A stretch of DNA of 64,000 nucleotides, from NCBI GenBank assembly GCA_014549065.1, contig JACDOX010000038.1, positions 5,528,547-5,592,546 on the forward strand, written 5' to 3'. The DNA is from Cardinalis cardinalis (taxonomy: Eukaryota > Chordata > Aves > Passeriformes > Cardinalidae). Positions 12,601 to 27,600 of this stretch are shown here, one piece after another (position 1 is the first letter of the stretch; the number at the start of each line of letters is the position of its first letter). The notes beneath the pieces are model-generated. The model had not been told where the DNA came from. It was given only the letters and a program-made list of their open reading frames with translations, and did not search any database. Both the position numbers and the translations under genes were made by a program.

Positions 12601-15600
12601 TGGGCTTGTACTGTTCCTGAACACTGGGAGAAATTACGCAGATGCTGCAAAAATTAGAATTCCGTCATTATTTACTTGCTGATGTCCAACTAAACTTAAA
12701 AAAAATTGATGTATTTAGAAATAGCACAAAACTATTCAGGTTTACTCATGCAGACCTCAAAGCTATCAATGAACCAATGAGCACTCACGTTTCAAGGACT
12801 GGTGAAGTGCTCCAAGAACGGAGAAATCTTTTCAAACAACTTCATTCAAGACTTTTAATAATATCTACTTAGAAGCTGCCCTCTGTTTCTAAGTTATTAA
12901 TACAATTCTAACAAAGAATTAGCAAAAGAGAAAGCAATCCATGGCCATCTGACCATAACAGGATTTCTAACAAAATTGCTAGTTCTGGTTTGATCAGACT
13001 GGGTGGCTGTTCCACACTGTGCCACCTCCTTTTTGCTCTTTTAGTAATTGAAATTCAGACCACTATTACTTTTGGGAATGCCTGTTCTCTTTGTTTTGTT
13101 TCTAAATCCTGCTCAAGATATGCCTTTTATATCACAGAAGTTATTCCTCTCCAATAATTCAGGAATAGTCAGAAACAAAACAGAAGAAATTCAACAAATA
13201 TTTGATGGCTTCAGGCTTTTCATCAAAAGTTCTCTTTTTACCAGTTTTTTATTAAACAACCAAGTTCCCTAACACCTACAAAATTAATTTTCTGGATCAC
13301 TGTGCCTGAGCTATTCTTTTCAATAAACGAAGCCCAGCTTTCTGATCTTTGTCACTCCACTGACAGTTTTATTTGTGGCAAAGGAGTGTATGAAATTCTC
13401 CAGCTACCAGGAAGTCAGTGACTGTGCGCAGATATGCACAATAGTGTTTGCATTCCTACTCCAGGGGGTAGAAATACTGCGTATATTACTCTCCCCTTTT
13501 TGGCTTCCTACAGATCATTAATCACTGGGATATGACATCCACCCACTCATGCTCCCAGCCCCCTCCTGATATGCAAACTCAGAAGCAAAGGCCTATTTAG
13601 AGCCAGTGAATGCCTTGATTAAAACCTTGTTAGTGGGCAAAAATGACACTCACTCTAACATGTGGTACTTTAAGTTGTTCATATTCAAACATTAAGCAAT
13701 GCCGCAACAGAACCACAAGGACAATGCTGGGTACTAAAGCAGTTAAGATATTTTATGGCTAACTTCTGCTTTTTTATTAGAAATAGTCACACTGACAATC
13801 AGTACATCGTGGCTCAGGGCATGTGTCCAACACTCACTGTTCACCTAAAATAAATCCTCAACTCACACATTCAAAGCACAGCCATTCAAATTATGTGCTA
13901 TAACAGGCTGCCAAAACCTTTGACTGAAGCATCTCAGGTTCTGCAGATGTACAAACTTAGGGAAGCGCAAGTAATCAGCAATCTTAAGAAATATATTTCT
14001 ATCTCCCTGATGCTTCATACAGTTTATTCTGCATTCACAACTGTTTGTATTTCATTTTAACACAGTTTTCATAATTGCCTTAGTGACAGGAGGAAAGCAG
14101 AGTTGGAAGTTGTGCTCGGCTCTCTGACTCACACCTCATCTCTAGCAATAAAGATTGCACGGTCAGAGTCCAGCATGCTGAATAGCCCAAATGATGACAC
14201 AGGCCTCTCTCTTTTAGCTACATACTGCTAGTAACAGTTTACTCATTTCTTAGTGTGGCTCCTATCAGGAATTGAGTTTTGCTTATCCAAATAGATCAGC
14301 AGACTGGGCCCTTTGATGCAGGCCTCAATCCATTTGAGGATCTGCAGGGGTGTTACTTCTGAATATAGCTTTTCTATTCCAGAGCTGCGATGAACAGTCT
14401 TGGTGGAAAGGTGTATTCAATTATTCTTTTATTGCATCCTTGCAGCATTCAAAGACACAACTCAGGTTCAGCAAAAAGGCTGAAATATTTGAATCGCAGC
14501 AGTCAAGTCCTGCACGGTGCTGTTGCAGCACGTAAATCAAGATCAAATANCACAAGCAATGATGCTATACTTGCATTCTTTACTCTTCAGCTAACTTAAC
14601 CAGCTACAGTTTGCTAACTGAGGGACAAAGCTGTTTTCTCAGCATAGCAGAAAGACTAATGCAGTGCTACACTGAGACTCTGCTGGAGAAGGGGGAACAG
14701 CTGCCTTGATACAAGGCAGTGATGTGTGTCCTCATTCACTTTGTGCTTCTCCCTCTCAGAATTATGGAGAACCTTTGCTTTGACTTGGTGTCTCCATAAG
14801 GCCCATGTGGGCAGCACTGCTACAAAAAATCTCCCTTGACACTGAAAAAGCAAGGACAGAAATCACACCAACACTACATCATCTTCACAGCTGCCTGCTT
14901 CTTTATATAAAGCCCTTTCTGGATCTCAGCTGCAAGCGTGTGCAAAATCTAAAACCAAAAGGACCTGCATAACTAGCATCCTTTTGCAATAGCACAAGAC
15001 AATTAAATTTTACAGGGCAGTATATTTAACAGTGTGATCAGACTAGTCAGATTTCTGGACAAGGGAAAAGATCTTGGGAAGAGCATCAGCTGTATAATAG
15101 TTCTTGTAACTCTCTCATAATTGTTGATTTTATCCAAAACTTTTAAATTCTCCCAGCAGTAAGGATTTTATTCCTGCCAGTCCCTCCCTTAAAGGAGGCT
15201 NAGAGCACAAAGCACCCACCACCACCATAAGCAGCAGCAAAAACACTAACTGCCCTTCAGGACACAGCACTAACTTCAGTCATGGCAACTACTGCAGCAG
15301 TATCCTAAATTATTCCAAACTAGTCTGCACCAGCTGAGAAGGGCTCTCTTGTAGGATTTTAGTGTTCACCTCCGAAGACTGTCTATCTCTAAGAGCTTTC
15401 CAAGACTTTAATCAAGGTCATTTAACACTTTCAAGATTGCTGGGTATGAAAAGCTGTATCCTTCTTCCTAGAGAGTGGCTCAGCAGACCTTCTAAAGATC
15501 CTACAGTCAGATATGCAGACATCTCTGAAGAAGAAAATGGCAATATTTCAGGGCTGAGGGAAGCTACTGTACTGTCAGACCCANTGAACAGATGACCTAC

Positions 15601-18600
15601 TTTGTAAAAATAAGGGTGTCATAGAGAAAGAACAGTAACACTAAACAAAACCCACCACCTCACCACAAATAATCTGAATTTTGATTGAATTATTGGCTGC
15701 CAATACATAACAGTTGGGTGCAGGACTGAGGAAAAAAAAAACCAAACCACACACCTAAAACTGTGTGATTCACTCATCTTTGAAAAAAAAATTATTACCA
15801 AGGAAAATTATTGGTACTTCCAATAAAGCCCACAGAACTATTAGGATAAAATATCAACTTGTTACTTCTACCCCAATCCATCAGAATTGCAAAACTTACA
15901 TATAGAAATCTCAAAATGTAGTGTTTCCATTAGTTTCTGGGCAAAACAACAGAAGTTGCATTCCACTTCAATTTTAACTACACTTACAACTTTCATATGT
16001 ATTTTCATCCTCAGATACACACACGTGAACATAAAACCAAAACTTAAAAAATGTGAGCTTCGTTATCAGTGACAGAAGATAACAATCTTGCCAGCCACAG
16101 TCTCTCCGGAAAATTGGATACGCTTAAACAATGTTTGAGGAAAACAGCTTTCATTTAAAAAAATTAACAATATTACTGCAAAATAAATTAAGTTTTCATT
16201 GTTTCTCAGATTTCTATCTTTAGATTTTAGGCAAAGTAATTTCTATTTAGAAAAACCAACCAAACAAAAACCTTTTAACATAGATTAGTTCTGCAATTCT
16301 ACCAACCTGTGCAACTCTTCAGTTTTTTCTTCAGTAGGGCCCNTGGTTAATAAGCAGTGTCGAAGGATGGCAGCCATGTAACGAAATTGATGAGATTCAT
16401 TCTATATAAATATAAATTATGAAGATATTTTTTCATTTTGAAGATTGCAAGTAAGGCTTTCAGGTCACTAGAATAATAAAAGTTAAAGATGGAAAATACC
16501 TATTAGATCATAACATCCATCCCTATCAATAAAAGGAGTGTACCTTTGTTTCACTGAATGCTTAATGCTACATAACTCTCATAAACTGACTTTTTCAAAA
16601 GTCAGGGCTTGTAAAACTCACTGAGGTTTTTCCAATTAAACCAGCCTTCATTAGTAGAAAACCCAGTTACAAGTGTTTGCTCAATTCCACACCACTATTC
16701 CTAACACACCATTCTCTTTACTTCCTGTATTTACACCAGGCCACCTCTTCATCCATTTAGATTATGCATGTTCTTCACTTAATTTGTCTTCTCCTCATTT
16801 AGGCCGTTTGCCAAGTTTCATTCCCTCCACCTAGTCTGTCTCTTTTTTCTAATTCCCTTGATACCTTTCCTTCATTCCATTAATAACTTCTCAGCAACCT
16901 TACTTGCTCTACCTCTTCCTCTCTCCAAGCCATCCCCCCCTTCCAATCTCCCACCAGACAGCAGCCACACAATAGTACACCAGTAACTGCAACCATTTAA
17001 CTCTGTATCATTGTTCTCACCCTTTTTCAACAGCTCTTCTTGGCATCTGTCATATGTTCTGGAGTGTTTGACCTGGCACAAAGCACCCAATCCATCTTTT
17101 GAAGGATCAGCATCAAAATCTGCCAGCTGTACCATCTGCAGCTCTTGTCTGGCCTTGCTACTTTGAAACCATCTCCAGTCATTAAACACCGGTGTTTCAA
17201 ATGGNTCTCTCCACATTAGGATAGATCTTGTTTAGTTTTCACCCACATGCCCAACCTCTCTGCTCTCCTTTTATTTTCCATGTGTTCTGCTGTTTGGAAT
17301 TTCTTCAAATTCTGCATCTTCAGCCCACTTCATTAGTATGCCTTTCACTCCTCTCCCAGATCATTAAAATTATCACTGGAATATTCACTAAGCAGAATGT
17401 CACCTAACATATCTGGCTAACAGCTAACAGACACTAAAAAGTTCTTTAATTTAAAAGTTCTCTGCTTTTAGGAATTTCTAGTAAAGAGTTATTATCTAAG
17501 CTTTATCTCAAAATGCAAATAAGCTTCTCATTAAAAAAAAAAAAAAGCTATATGCATTCTTGGGATATTAAGTAGGAAAAGACAGTGAGCTGGGCTTTAC
17601 ATCTCACCAGACCCAGTATTTTTTAAGAGTAAACCAACTTCCAGGTATCAAGAGGTGAAAGGTGAACAGTTTCTTTTTCCAACTTTCCATATAACTGTAT
17701 TACATGTTTTTTTACCTCCAGAACAATCACCTGTCTATAAGAAGAACTTTGACAAAGTTAAAGATACTTTTAATAAGGGTCTAAGTCAGGGATATAAACA
17801 GAAGAAAGAAACTTCACTTTCTTTCTATTTCCTTGAAACTCAAATATTAGCTTCTCTGACCCCTCCATAACTTAAATTTCAGGATTTCTAATTCAGCATA
17901 TCCTTGAGACATTAAAGCAAAGAATAAACTTCCAACTTTGCTCAAGTTTTACATTCCTTAAAGTTGTAATTAATATGTGATTTGCTGTTTAGTCCAATGC
18001 ACTAAAAAGAACAATTATTTGCAAGTTTTAACTAATGTATAATTTTGATCAGCTTTATATGCTACATCTTTACCATGTCCAATGGAAAGTAAATAACACT
18101 CTTCTAGAGACTATGATGTAGACTAAAAAGAAAGGTTCCCTACATAATTCTCCTGCTTTAGCACAGACTCAGGTTATTCAGAAAAGTAATTTCTGTTTAT
18201 AAGTTTAAGGATGTAACACATAGGAAGCATATTTATCTAAGGAAAAAAAAAAGATATGATATAACAACAAAAACAAACCAAGATAAACCTTATTCATAAG
18301 ACATAACAATGAAAGTGTATTTTGTTCTTGTACTTGATCCCATCTAAAAAGATAATNTTGAAGTCCAAAGCTGGTGTTGGGAGGATGGGACAAAGATATT
18401 AACAACAGTAGACTCTTTCATCAGAGTTATTAGTTAAAAATGAGAGTTGATGTACTTATCACGCAACAGAGAAGTTCTCTCAGCTCTATCTATTGCCCTA
18501 TTGCCATAGTCCACAAGCTCCAAAGATGCAGCCATCTGGTACAGTTAGATAAAGAAGTGTTTCCTAGCCAGCTAATCATTAGTGAACAACATTTATTTTA

Positions 18601-21600
18601 TTTTGGAAATGTAAGACTTTTATGAAAAAGTATTTTTTGCGTTTTTGTATCCGAAAACATACAGTTTAAACTTGCATTAGGCAAGCCAAGCAGTTCTCCC
18701 AATACACAGAAAACGTATGAATAAGATTTTCTGCCCAAGTCGTAGCAGGAACAACTGCCTCGAGTATGTACCCGCTGGTTCTTGCAGGCTAAACAAAATC
18801 AACTGAAAAAAGCACGTCAGCTAAGCCTTACCTTGCTGTGGACATTCCAACTGTCAAGTGTTACATTAAATAGAGCCTTTAGTGCCTCAATGGCACAATC
18901 TGTCTCTTGCAAAGATAGAGGAAGCCTGTCACGATCTTCTGCTGCCTTATATTCTTCTGTCCATCTTACATTCAGGGAACTCTCCAAAGCCTGAGTCAAA
19001 ACCTGCACCCCTTGTAGCTCCTGACGCAACTGTGCTCTAATATCTGTGTGCAGAAGCGACAAGAGGAAGAGGAGACGCAAATCAAAGCATTTAATGTCAT
19101 CAACAAGCTGCCGGTCCTTACATTTCTGTAGAAGATTGCAGAGCATTGCTGCAAGATTCAGTTCCAAACCGAGCTTCTGTGCAACTGAACTATTAAAAAT
19201 TATGTTACAGAGGCATTTTAAGGCTTCTACTATCACAGGAAATTCAGACACTGTCTCCAGTGGATCTTCCACAGTGTCCAGCTTTGCTAGCTTCATAAGG
19301 ATCTGCATGTTCCTCTTGGTGGTTACAGGCACTAAAACCTTCTTGTCCCGGGAGAGAATCCGGAGAGCCTCCAGGCAGGCAACTTGACATGAAGTTTTTG
19401 TGTCTTTTTCAAGGATGTTTAGAATTCCTTCACACAGTTTCTACGCAAACACAACAAAGAAAAAGGGGACAGTTTTAGAGTCAAAATATTGATGGCAGTA
19501 AGAAACTACTTTGCTAAGCTTCCATATAACTTTTGACGTTTTATCTCATTTGACAAACTAGGTATTCCATATCAGCACTTCAAAATATGTACTGTTACCA
19601 AAGGCCTCCAGAAAGCACCAAAAGCAGTTTTCCTCACGGACACAATCCAAATACATCAACATTTGCAGAAGCATTAAGCAAAAATGGCAGCTATTACCCA
19701 CCACTGCGAGTTACAGTATCAGGACTAAAAACTCCAGAAGAACAATAAAGTTAGAGAGAAGTGAAAGCAAAAACATGGCAAAGTACAAGTCACACCTACA
19801 GCACCTGCAGGATTTTAAATCAAGGTTGTTTCAGTCAGAAGGCTGGGAGAAAAAGAAACCAAAATAACTGCTACTTAACATACAAGGATTAGTACTCCAT
19901 GTTTGGTAACAGCTGTAATTTATGTGGCCTCTTCAACCTAATCCACAGACTTCTCCCATTTTAAGTATGACTCTGAGAAATAACACCTCTGACACAGAAA
20001 CACAATGCAGTTTTCCTTGAAGGCAGACTGGAGCAGTTCTACCAAAGCAGCTAAGCTGCTGCTTTATCAACACAGATTGTTCTTGATGTCAAAATAGTTC
20101 ACAGATTCCTTATACCAACAGGACTGCAGGGGTAAGTAATCACATAAATGCAGCATGGGAAAATACAACACTCCAATTATCTGCAGGTCAGAACTGTAAC
20201 AGCTGAATTACAGAAGCATTACCTTTTATAAGACAGAAATGGACAATTGATCAATCAAAGGGGAGAAAAGAAAGGCCAGAAGAGATTGCTTGATGTGAGA
20301 GGACTCCAGTGGGTTTTTATGCCTTANGCTCAAGACAAGTACTCATGGGTACTAGTGTCAGAAGTATAGTCACAAAGAAATTCCCAATACAACAGAAACT
20401 GCACTGTACCTCCTAGGACACAGTTTCTCCATGCTCNTCTCCTCCTCAGCTTGGTGTCTTGACCATCAACATGAATAAATTACCAAAGAAGCCAGAGCAG
20501 CCACTGAGTGGAAGCGCCCTAATGCAGAAGTCNACTTAGGACCCAAAATTCATATTGTGATCTCAGGCAGTCTGTGTCAAAAAAATAATTACAAAAAGCA
20601 CAGGAATACTAGTAAAGTATAAAATGGTTCTTGGTGAACGGTCTCTGGAATTCCACTTTCACTATCACCACCACAATGAAAAGGTGAGGAGCACTGAAGC
20701 CCATGACCCTGACACAAAGTTCAAAACTAAGATTCCACTTGGGACATGTAAGCCAGTATTATTACTGTGATGATTTACAATTAAAGTCAAAATAAAAAAA
20801 TGAACAAAATCAAGAACAAATATTAAAGCACATCTAGAACAGATACTCCAGAAGAATATGGGAGCAAACAACTCAAGACTTAAACTTGTTTTCTTTTAAC
20901 TTCAAACAACATTAAAAGAAAATGTGCAAACAAAGTCAAACAGTAGGAACTCACAATATGATTTCTACAGTGCTTGTCCTGGGGTTAAGCCCATCCAAAA
21001 GCACCACCCAGACAACCAAGATTTCAACTGCATTTCCACAGCCCTGACTAGACAATCCAGTAAGAGCTTGAAAACAAGGAATGAGCCCCACCTCTTATCA
21101 CATATGCAACATGAGAAATTTTTTATCAGAATATTAGAGACACTACAGCACTAAAAATCCCACATGTGACCATCTGTACAGGCATATAGGTACTTACTGT
21201 GGCTGGAAAAAGACACTTAAGGACAGAGTTCTTCACCATTAACCTAGGGCTGCTCACACAGAACTGCACAACTCCCCGATTTAAGCATGGTATGCTAGAC
21301 CTGCACCAAACATTTCTGAAGGTGGCAGCTTTGAAGTGTTTTTTTAAATGCCCAAAACAAAAAATGACCAGTCTAGATCCACAGTCAAATTACCTAGTCA
21401 CAGCTCAACTTCTCACATGAGTTCACTTTCTTTTGCTAAGAGTTTTGCATACAATTAAGTCTGCTTTGTAAGCTGAAGTGTGGAGTCTGTTTGGTTTTGA
21501 GGAATAACACATAACTGAACAGACAGTTCACAGAACTCCAGAAAAATGCTAGTTTATTCTGTGTTTTAAGCATTTTTCAACTAGACTTAGCAGTTACTGT

Positions 21601-24600
21601 CTTCCTTGTTGGTAACAGCTGCTACAAGGTGGTTTGTAACAATTTATCCAAATTCTGAAACTTATTTGATTACAAAGAGACCAAGCCACTCAAATTCAGA
21701 CTTAATTTTTTTCCCCATAAGTTTTACCCATCTGCTGTTATGAAAGTGTCACTGGAAAATGTCAAAAGCACTGCAGGAAGGATGCCAAAGGGCAATAACC
21801 TCCTGCTGACTTGCTGTGAGAGGTGGAAGCCTAACCTTCCCTCCAAACACTAAATTACATGCAATTTAATTAAAAATATAAAATAATCTCTTGGCTTCAA
21901 ATCATAGTGAAATACAGCACCAGAAGAGTCTTAACTCTGAATAGTTGTACTAAAGATAGATATAAAATAGAACTTTTTTTTGTAGAGATTTAGCAGCCTG
22001 ATTACAACTTAACTGCTGACAAAGGTCTCTAGAGTTGAGATCCAGTCAGCCATCAAGAGTGATTTTAGAGGAAGCAGCAATCAGTTAGGGTATCTGTAAC
22101 AGTGAACCACTGTTGGCTGACCCCAAGAGCCATCAGCAGCTCAGGAAAAGCTAGAGTATCTGATTATAATTGCAGAGCTATCCACGGAAAGATTCACCCT
22201 ATTAGGAAATTGCCTCAGAGACAATTAAAACCAAATGCCATACAGCACATTTTCTGTTTTGGCCTTGATGGTACAAAGGAAATGATGCACAGAGAGAAGA
22301 GAAACAGGAAGAGATGTGACCACAACATTATTATGCTTTTCATTTTCTCTAGGTGGTGCTCTTTCTACCACCCTGTAGGCCATTAGCACGGCATAAACTA
22401 AGGGGCACAGATTTCATTTATGTGGTTGGAAATGAAAGCAAGTGAAAATTCAGACAGGAAGGTACCTCCCCCTTTCGCAACACATATAATTCAGGGCCTT
22501 TGTTTGCTACCCTTTAGGTCACTGCAAGACTTTCACATTTCTTTGTTTGGTGCTCTATCCTTTCAACATCCAGATAATATTTTGACTTTCATCAATCATG
22601 CTACAGCAAGCAATGTTTTTCATATACTTTTTCACAGACTCAAGGCAGTTTCTAGTTTTAACATATTTTTATTGTAAAATCCATTCATTTCTCTGAAATT
22701 CAAGATTTCTCAGCTTTTGTGCTAATATTAACACAGAACAATGCACACCATTCCTTTTGTCTAGGCTGTAGTATTAAATCTTGTATTAAAACAGGAAGGC
22801 CAGAAAAACCCATTTGTCATCTTGTTTTGACAAATAAACTATTAACCTATTTTGGTCCTTTATCTTGACAGTGTAAAGCCATGACGCTAAGAAGCAACAC
22901 AGCCCAGTAGAAAAAGACCTCTCCTGAGACAGGAGATGTGTGTTTTCTCCCTTGCTCAGCCATAGATCTGCTTTGTGACTTTGGGCCAAATGCTTCCATT
23001 ATCTTCTACTATCTTTGTTCACAGGCTGATTAGGCTGGGGTGAGGGGAGGGGATGGAAAGGAGAGCACAACTCTTCAGTTTCTGTGTTTTAATGTCTATT
23101 ACGTTTCNGAGCTAAGCATCCATGGCAATGAGAAAGTAAGTCCAAGAATATTTGAAATGTTAGATAGAACTTTCATTTCTCTGCAAGTCAAGACAACATT
23201 TATAGAACACATATCATCAACTGTGCTGAACAACAGGACAATTAGATAGCCTCCCTTGAGAAGACTGTGCCAAATTTTTGCCTAGTCTTTGTGGACAGAT
23301 GTGGGTGGGAAGGTGTATACTTGCATTCATTGAGGATTCAGCCTGCTTTTGAGCACTTCATTGTTGAGCCTGCACTGACAGTGGGAAGTTGGCTGTTTGG
23401 CAGGAGCCTGCCAGCGCCAAGATGAAGGTTTGAACACCAGAGCAGGACAGTTCTGCATGTGAGGTGAGGACCACACTGAGCAATCCCTGTTGTCAGAACT
23501 GGTGGATTAAACACTTGCTTCAGAGTCACAGAAAGGTTAAATCTTGTGTAGCTGCACTCACAGCAGCCCCTGCTCCCCTCACTGGACAGGGAGAGGGAGA
23601 ACCCTCTTATCTTCTGTAATCCCATGGTGAAAGGATGTTAAAAGGAGAGATGGGTTTGATGAACCTTAAGAGGTTTCAGTAAAAGCTGAAAAATGCTGGA
23701 TGGGAATGGGCAGGACCAGAGGGAATTAGAACAAACGCTCAGTATTAATGCAGGATACTTAGTACTTTTTCCTCTTACGGACTGGTACTCCCTTAAGGGG
23801 TTTTGGAGAAGTCAGAACAGTAACAACAGCAACTAAGATACCACACAGTGTGCCCACAGGAGAACCTGAGCTTAATATTGTTACAGGACACTCACTAATA
23901 GACTTTAAAAGCTTACCCCATATTTACTGGGAGGAGAAAAACTGTGCCTTGGTGGCTGTAGGAACCTTCAGACCTCCCTGAAACATCACAGCACCAACAG
24001 TATGAACTTAAGAATGAGGTTCTTCTGAGATTTAGAGTGTGACAGCATCTTGCTCCATCAACATACTTCACTCCTTCCAGAGTTAAAATATGGTACTGTA
24101 CAGAGACTTAGAGAATCTCCCCACATCATGAATTTAACTGGTAGAGAAATCCCCACATACATTTGGTATGATTTACCACCAGCTATTTCAACACCTTGAA
24201 AACACTCAGTGATGCAAGGGGAAAAGACTGTTTTGGGTGATTTTCTTCCCACTGAATTTTAGATCCACCATGTTCAAATCAAACCCAGACAATAACTCAA
24301 NAACACTGGTCTCAAATTCTGAAGACTTCTATTAAGAGACCCAACACAGTAAGCTGGACCTAATGGAGCAGAAACCTGATGCTGCAAGTACTATAAGAGG
24401 TGAAGCAGACAGAAAAGTATGGAGCTGAAGAGGAAATAGTTCAGTCATATCAGGTAAGAATATGGCTTGTAAGTCATATTCTTACATTTCGCTACTGCTT
24501 CCCTTTTTTCCCCTTCCTCTTGCAAACTCAGTGCCTTCATCCAAATTAAAAAGCCCTACTTGCCATCTTGGACAGATTTACTTCATCTGTTATATCACAG

Positions 24601-27600
24601 CAAATGGTGCCACGACAACTTCCAGCTGTGGAATGCTATGACCAGCCAGGCAATCAGTGCTGAGAGACATTTTCAGGGCACAAACAGTACTGTAATTTTC
24701 TTACCATCTTAAGTCTCTAAACAGCACAAATGTGTTGCTACTTCAGAAGCAGTATTTGGCCCCAACAAAGTTTAAATAATGGAGAGCAGAGCTATTAAAT
24801 AAGGATCAAGTGGTCCAAAAACCCTTTCCTTTTTGTATTAGCATGTTAGCCTGAGCTGAAGCACCTGCTCTGCCAGAGTGAGGGAGACACTACACCTGAC
24901 AACTCTCTCCAAGGTGACTGCCTGGTCAAGTTAATAGATATCCCTTTTCTGGAGTGGCTTCCAGAACAAACCAACTGTTTGTCTCAACCATGCCATGGTG
25001 CTGTGAAGTGTTGCAGTTCTGGAGACTCAACTTTTTCCAGTAGAACACTGTCAAAAACTTCTTGACTGCTTGAGACAAATATTTCAGATTTCTAAGCGCT
25101 CAATAAACTCCTCAGAAGCAACACCACTGCCTTTATTTCCACTGCTATTCCAGAACACATTTACTTCTGGTTGGCAATTTCTGTACTGTTTACACACAGA
25201 AACTGAAAACAGGCTTCCATAAATTCATATTTTTTATTAGTACATAAAACAAGTTAAGAAGGATTGACACTGACTTGATGTGCCTGGTATCTGAGTGGAT
25301 CTTAGAGTACAACATAGATTGCCATCTGATTTATACCCAGAACACTCACAACAGATAGGCCAAGGCAGACACATACATCATTAAACAACCAGGACAAATA
25401 CAAGGACAGCTCATATTACAATCTTGAGGTTTTATGACCCTGTCATGTATTACATTCCTATGGCTATGTTCAGATAGACAAACTTGATAGCATTACCTCT
25501 CCTTCTGTCTTCTGGAGAACACAACCTACTTTCCTCCTGGAATTCATTTTTACAAATTCACTGCTGATTTAGTTAGGTTACAGCCTAAAACCATCATGCT
25601 TTGGTAGTCATATATCACTGCAGAACAATTTACTCAGTCCAATTAACCAGCTTCTAGTCAAGCCATAGTTTTGGCCTTTCTATCTTTTGTATTTTCATCA
25701 TGTCACTGGTGTGTANGGGTTGCTTAAAAAAAAAAATCCTCACACTGTGTAACTTACATTCACCTCTCCAAACTCACTGTCTTTATTTGGCTTTTGCCAA
25801 TTTGGCCTCTGTTCTCTTGTCCTTTCCTGTGTTCTGCAGCTGGCAATCAATTTTTCAGACTAGACATTCGCTCAAGCACAGTGTAAAAAGGGATGGGAGG
25901 GATGGTGAGGGAACAGAGGTAAGCACCAAATCCAGATTCCAAGTGAGTTCTACAGATCAGAAGGGACACACAGAGTCCATCACCACATCCCTGAGTGTCA
26001 GCTTCCAGTAAAGCCATAGATAAAGCAAAGCTAAGAGGACTTTGAGTCCTCTGTGTAACAAGGAATTGCAACTGAAGATTACAGTACAAACAACTGATGG
26101 GTTCGCAAATGCAAAAGACTGACAGACTTATCATCCCATTTATTTCTACCAGAAAAAAAAAACCACAACACCTTAAAATATTTAGATTTAGCATAAGATC
26201 ATGGAATGAAACAATGTGTGCCCAATTTCAGACAAGCTATCCTTGTAGGAATCTTGCAATTCTGATTTCAAGCTTTGAGTTTATTCCAGAAATAGCAGAA
26301 AGATACAGCCTCATTCACTAATGAACGTTTTCTGAATAAATATGCAAATCAACCCCAAAGCTAATTACACAACAGAAAGAAAGGGGCTTGGTATTACATC
26401 TTACACCCCAAAAATAACAACAGGGAAAAAAAAATTCCATGTCCAAGCTTTAAATGCGAGGCTGTGAATGGATCCCAAGGGATGTGCTAAGCCCTANCAC
26501 ACCTGGACAGCTCAATTCACATTTCCCAGCTTTGACACCTGATGCATGTACCACATTTCACTGATTACAGCACCTTTGGAATAATAGGCTTCTGCAACTC
26601 TGTCTTCTTTACAGCTTAATAGTTTTCTTCTGTACTTATCCTTTCACCTTAATCCCTAATGTTCTTTAAGCATCTCACATAGACAAGAAATGTCATATTG
26701 TTACCTGCTGAGAAGAGAGAATATTGAAAAATCTATGGCAAAACTTTTATCTCAGTAGATATAGAAGAGTATCTTCACACTTATTCCTCCACCTCATCTC
26801 AAATCTGTACCCAGCAAAATCATTTANAGGCTTTTCTGTAACTACTTTCATTCAACACTGGGAGCTTTGCTAGGGGAATTTCAGAGAAAAAAGGGAATGT
26901 GTAGTTGCCATGTCTCTTGGACTGAAGAAGCAACAATTAAATTATAACTTTATACTCACTGCTTGCACCATTTCACAATGGCAGCTAAGTTGAGAGACTG
27001 CCTTTACTCTTAACTTTTACATTGAGGTATGCAGCTCTACAGCCTATTTTACTCACCTTTCTTTTGTCTTCATCTGCAGGGTCAAACCTGAAAGTGGCCC
27101 GGTTCTGTAAGCAAAGACAAGAGTTTGTGTTTGTTACATGCACAGAAGCTGCAGAGGATGTAATACCTGCAAAACTATTCAAAATTCCAGGGCTCTGGTT
27201 ACACCAAGCCTCAGATAATAAGGCTACAACCATGCCTTCCTCTTCCCATCCTCCCCAACAGCAAAAGCTTCAGTAAGTGACTCCAATGAAGAGTTTCACA
27301 ATTACTACTGGTGCAGAGCAAGCTTTTATCTGTTCCATGTGAGTCAACTACCTCACACATGGCACCTAACAGGGTGAAAAATAAGAGAGATTGCCTTGTG
27401 TTTTACACATACCTCATTATCCAGATTCTTCCCCAAACAGATCTTGCTTACAAGCTTTTGATTGCTCTGACTGTTCCAAACCAGAACCGCCATGGCACCA
27501 TCTTGCCCAGAAAACAAGTACTANAAATCAAGTAAGCCTTGCTACAAAAACTATGAGTTTCTGTGTTCTGGCAGCTTCCAAAACAGCTTATCAAGGTATT

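Noticed and set aside
18817..19332. 171-codon frame as a separate gene
   Set aside because: It is the interior of RIC8B exon 3. The apparent start is a GTG (Val), not an initiation codon, and the last codons are intron.
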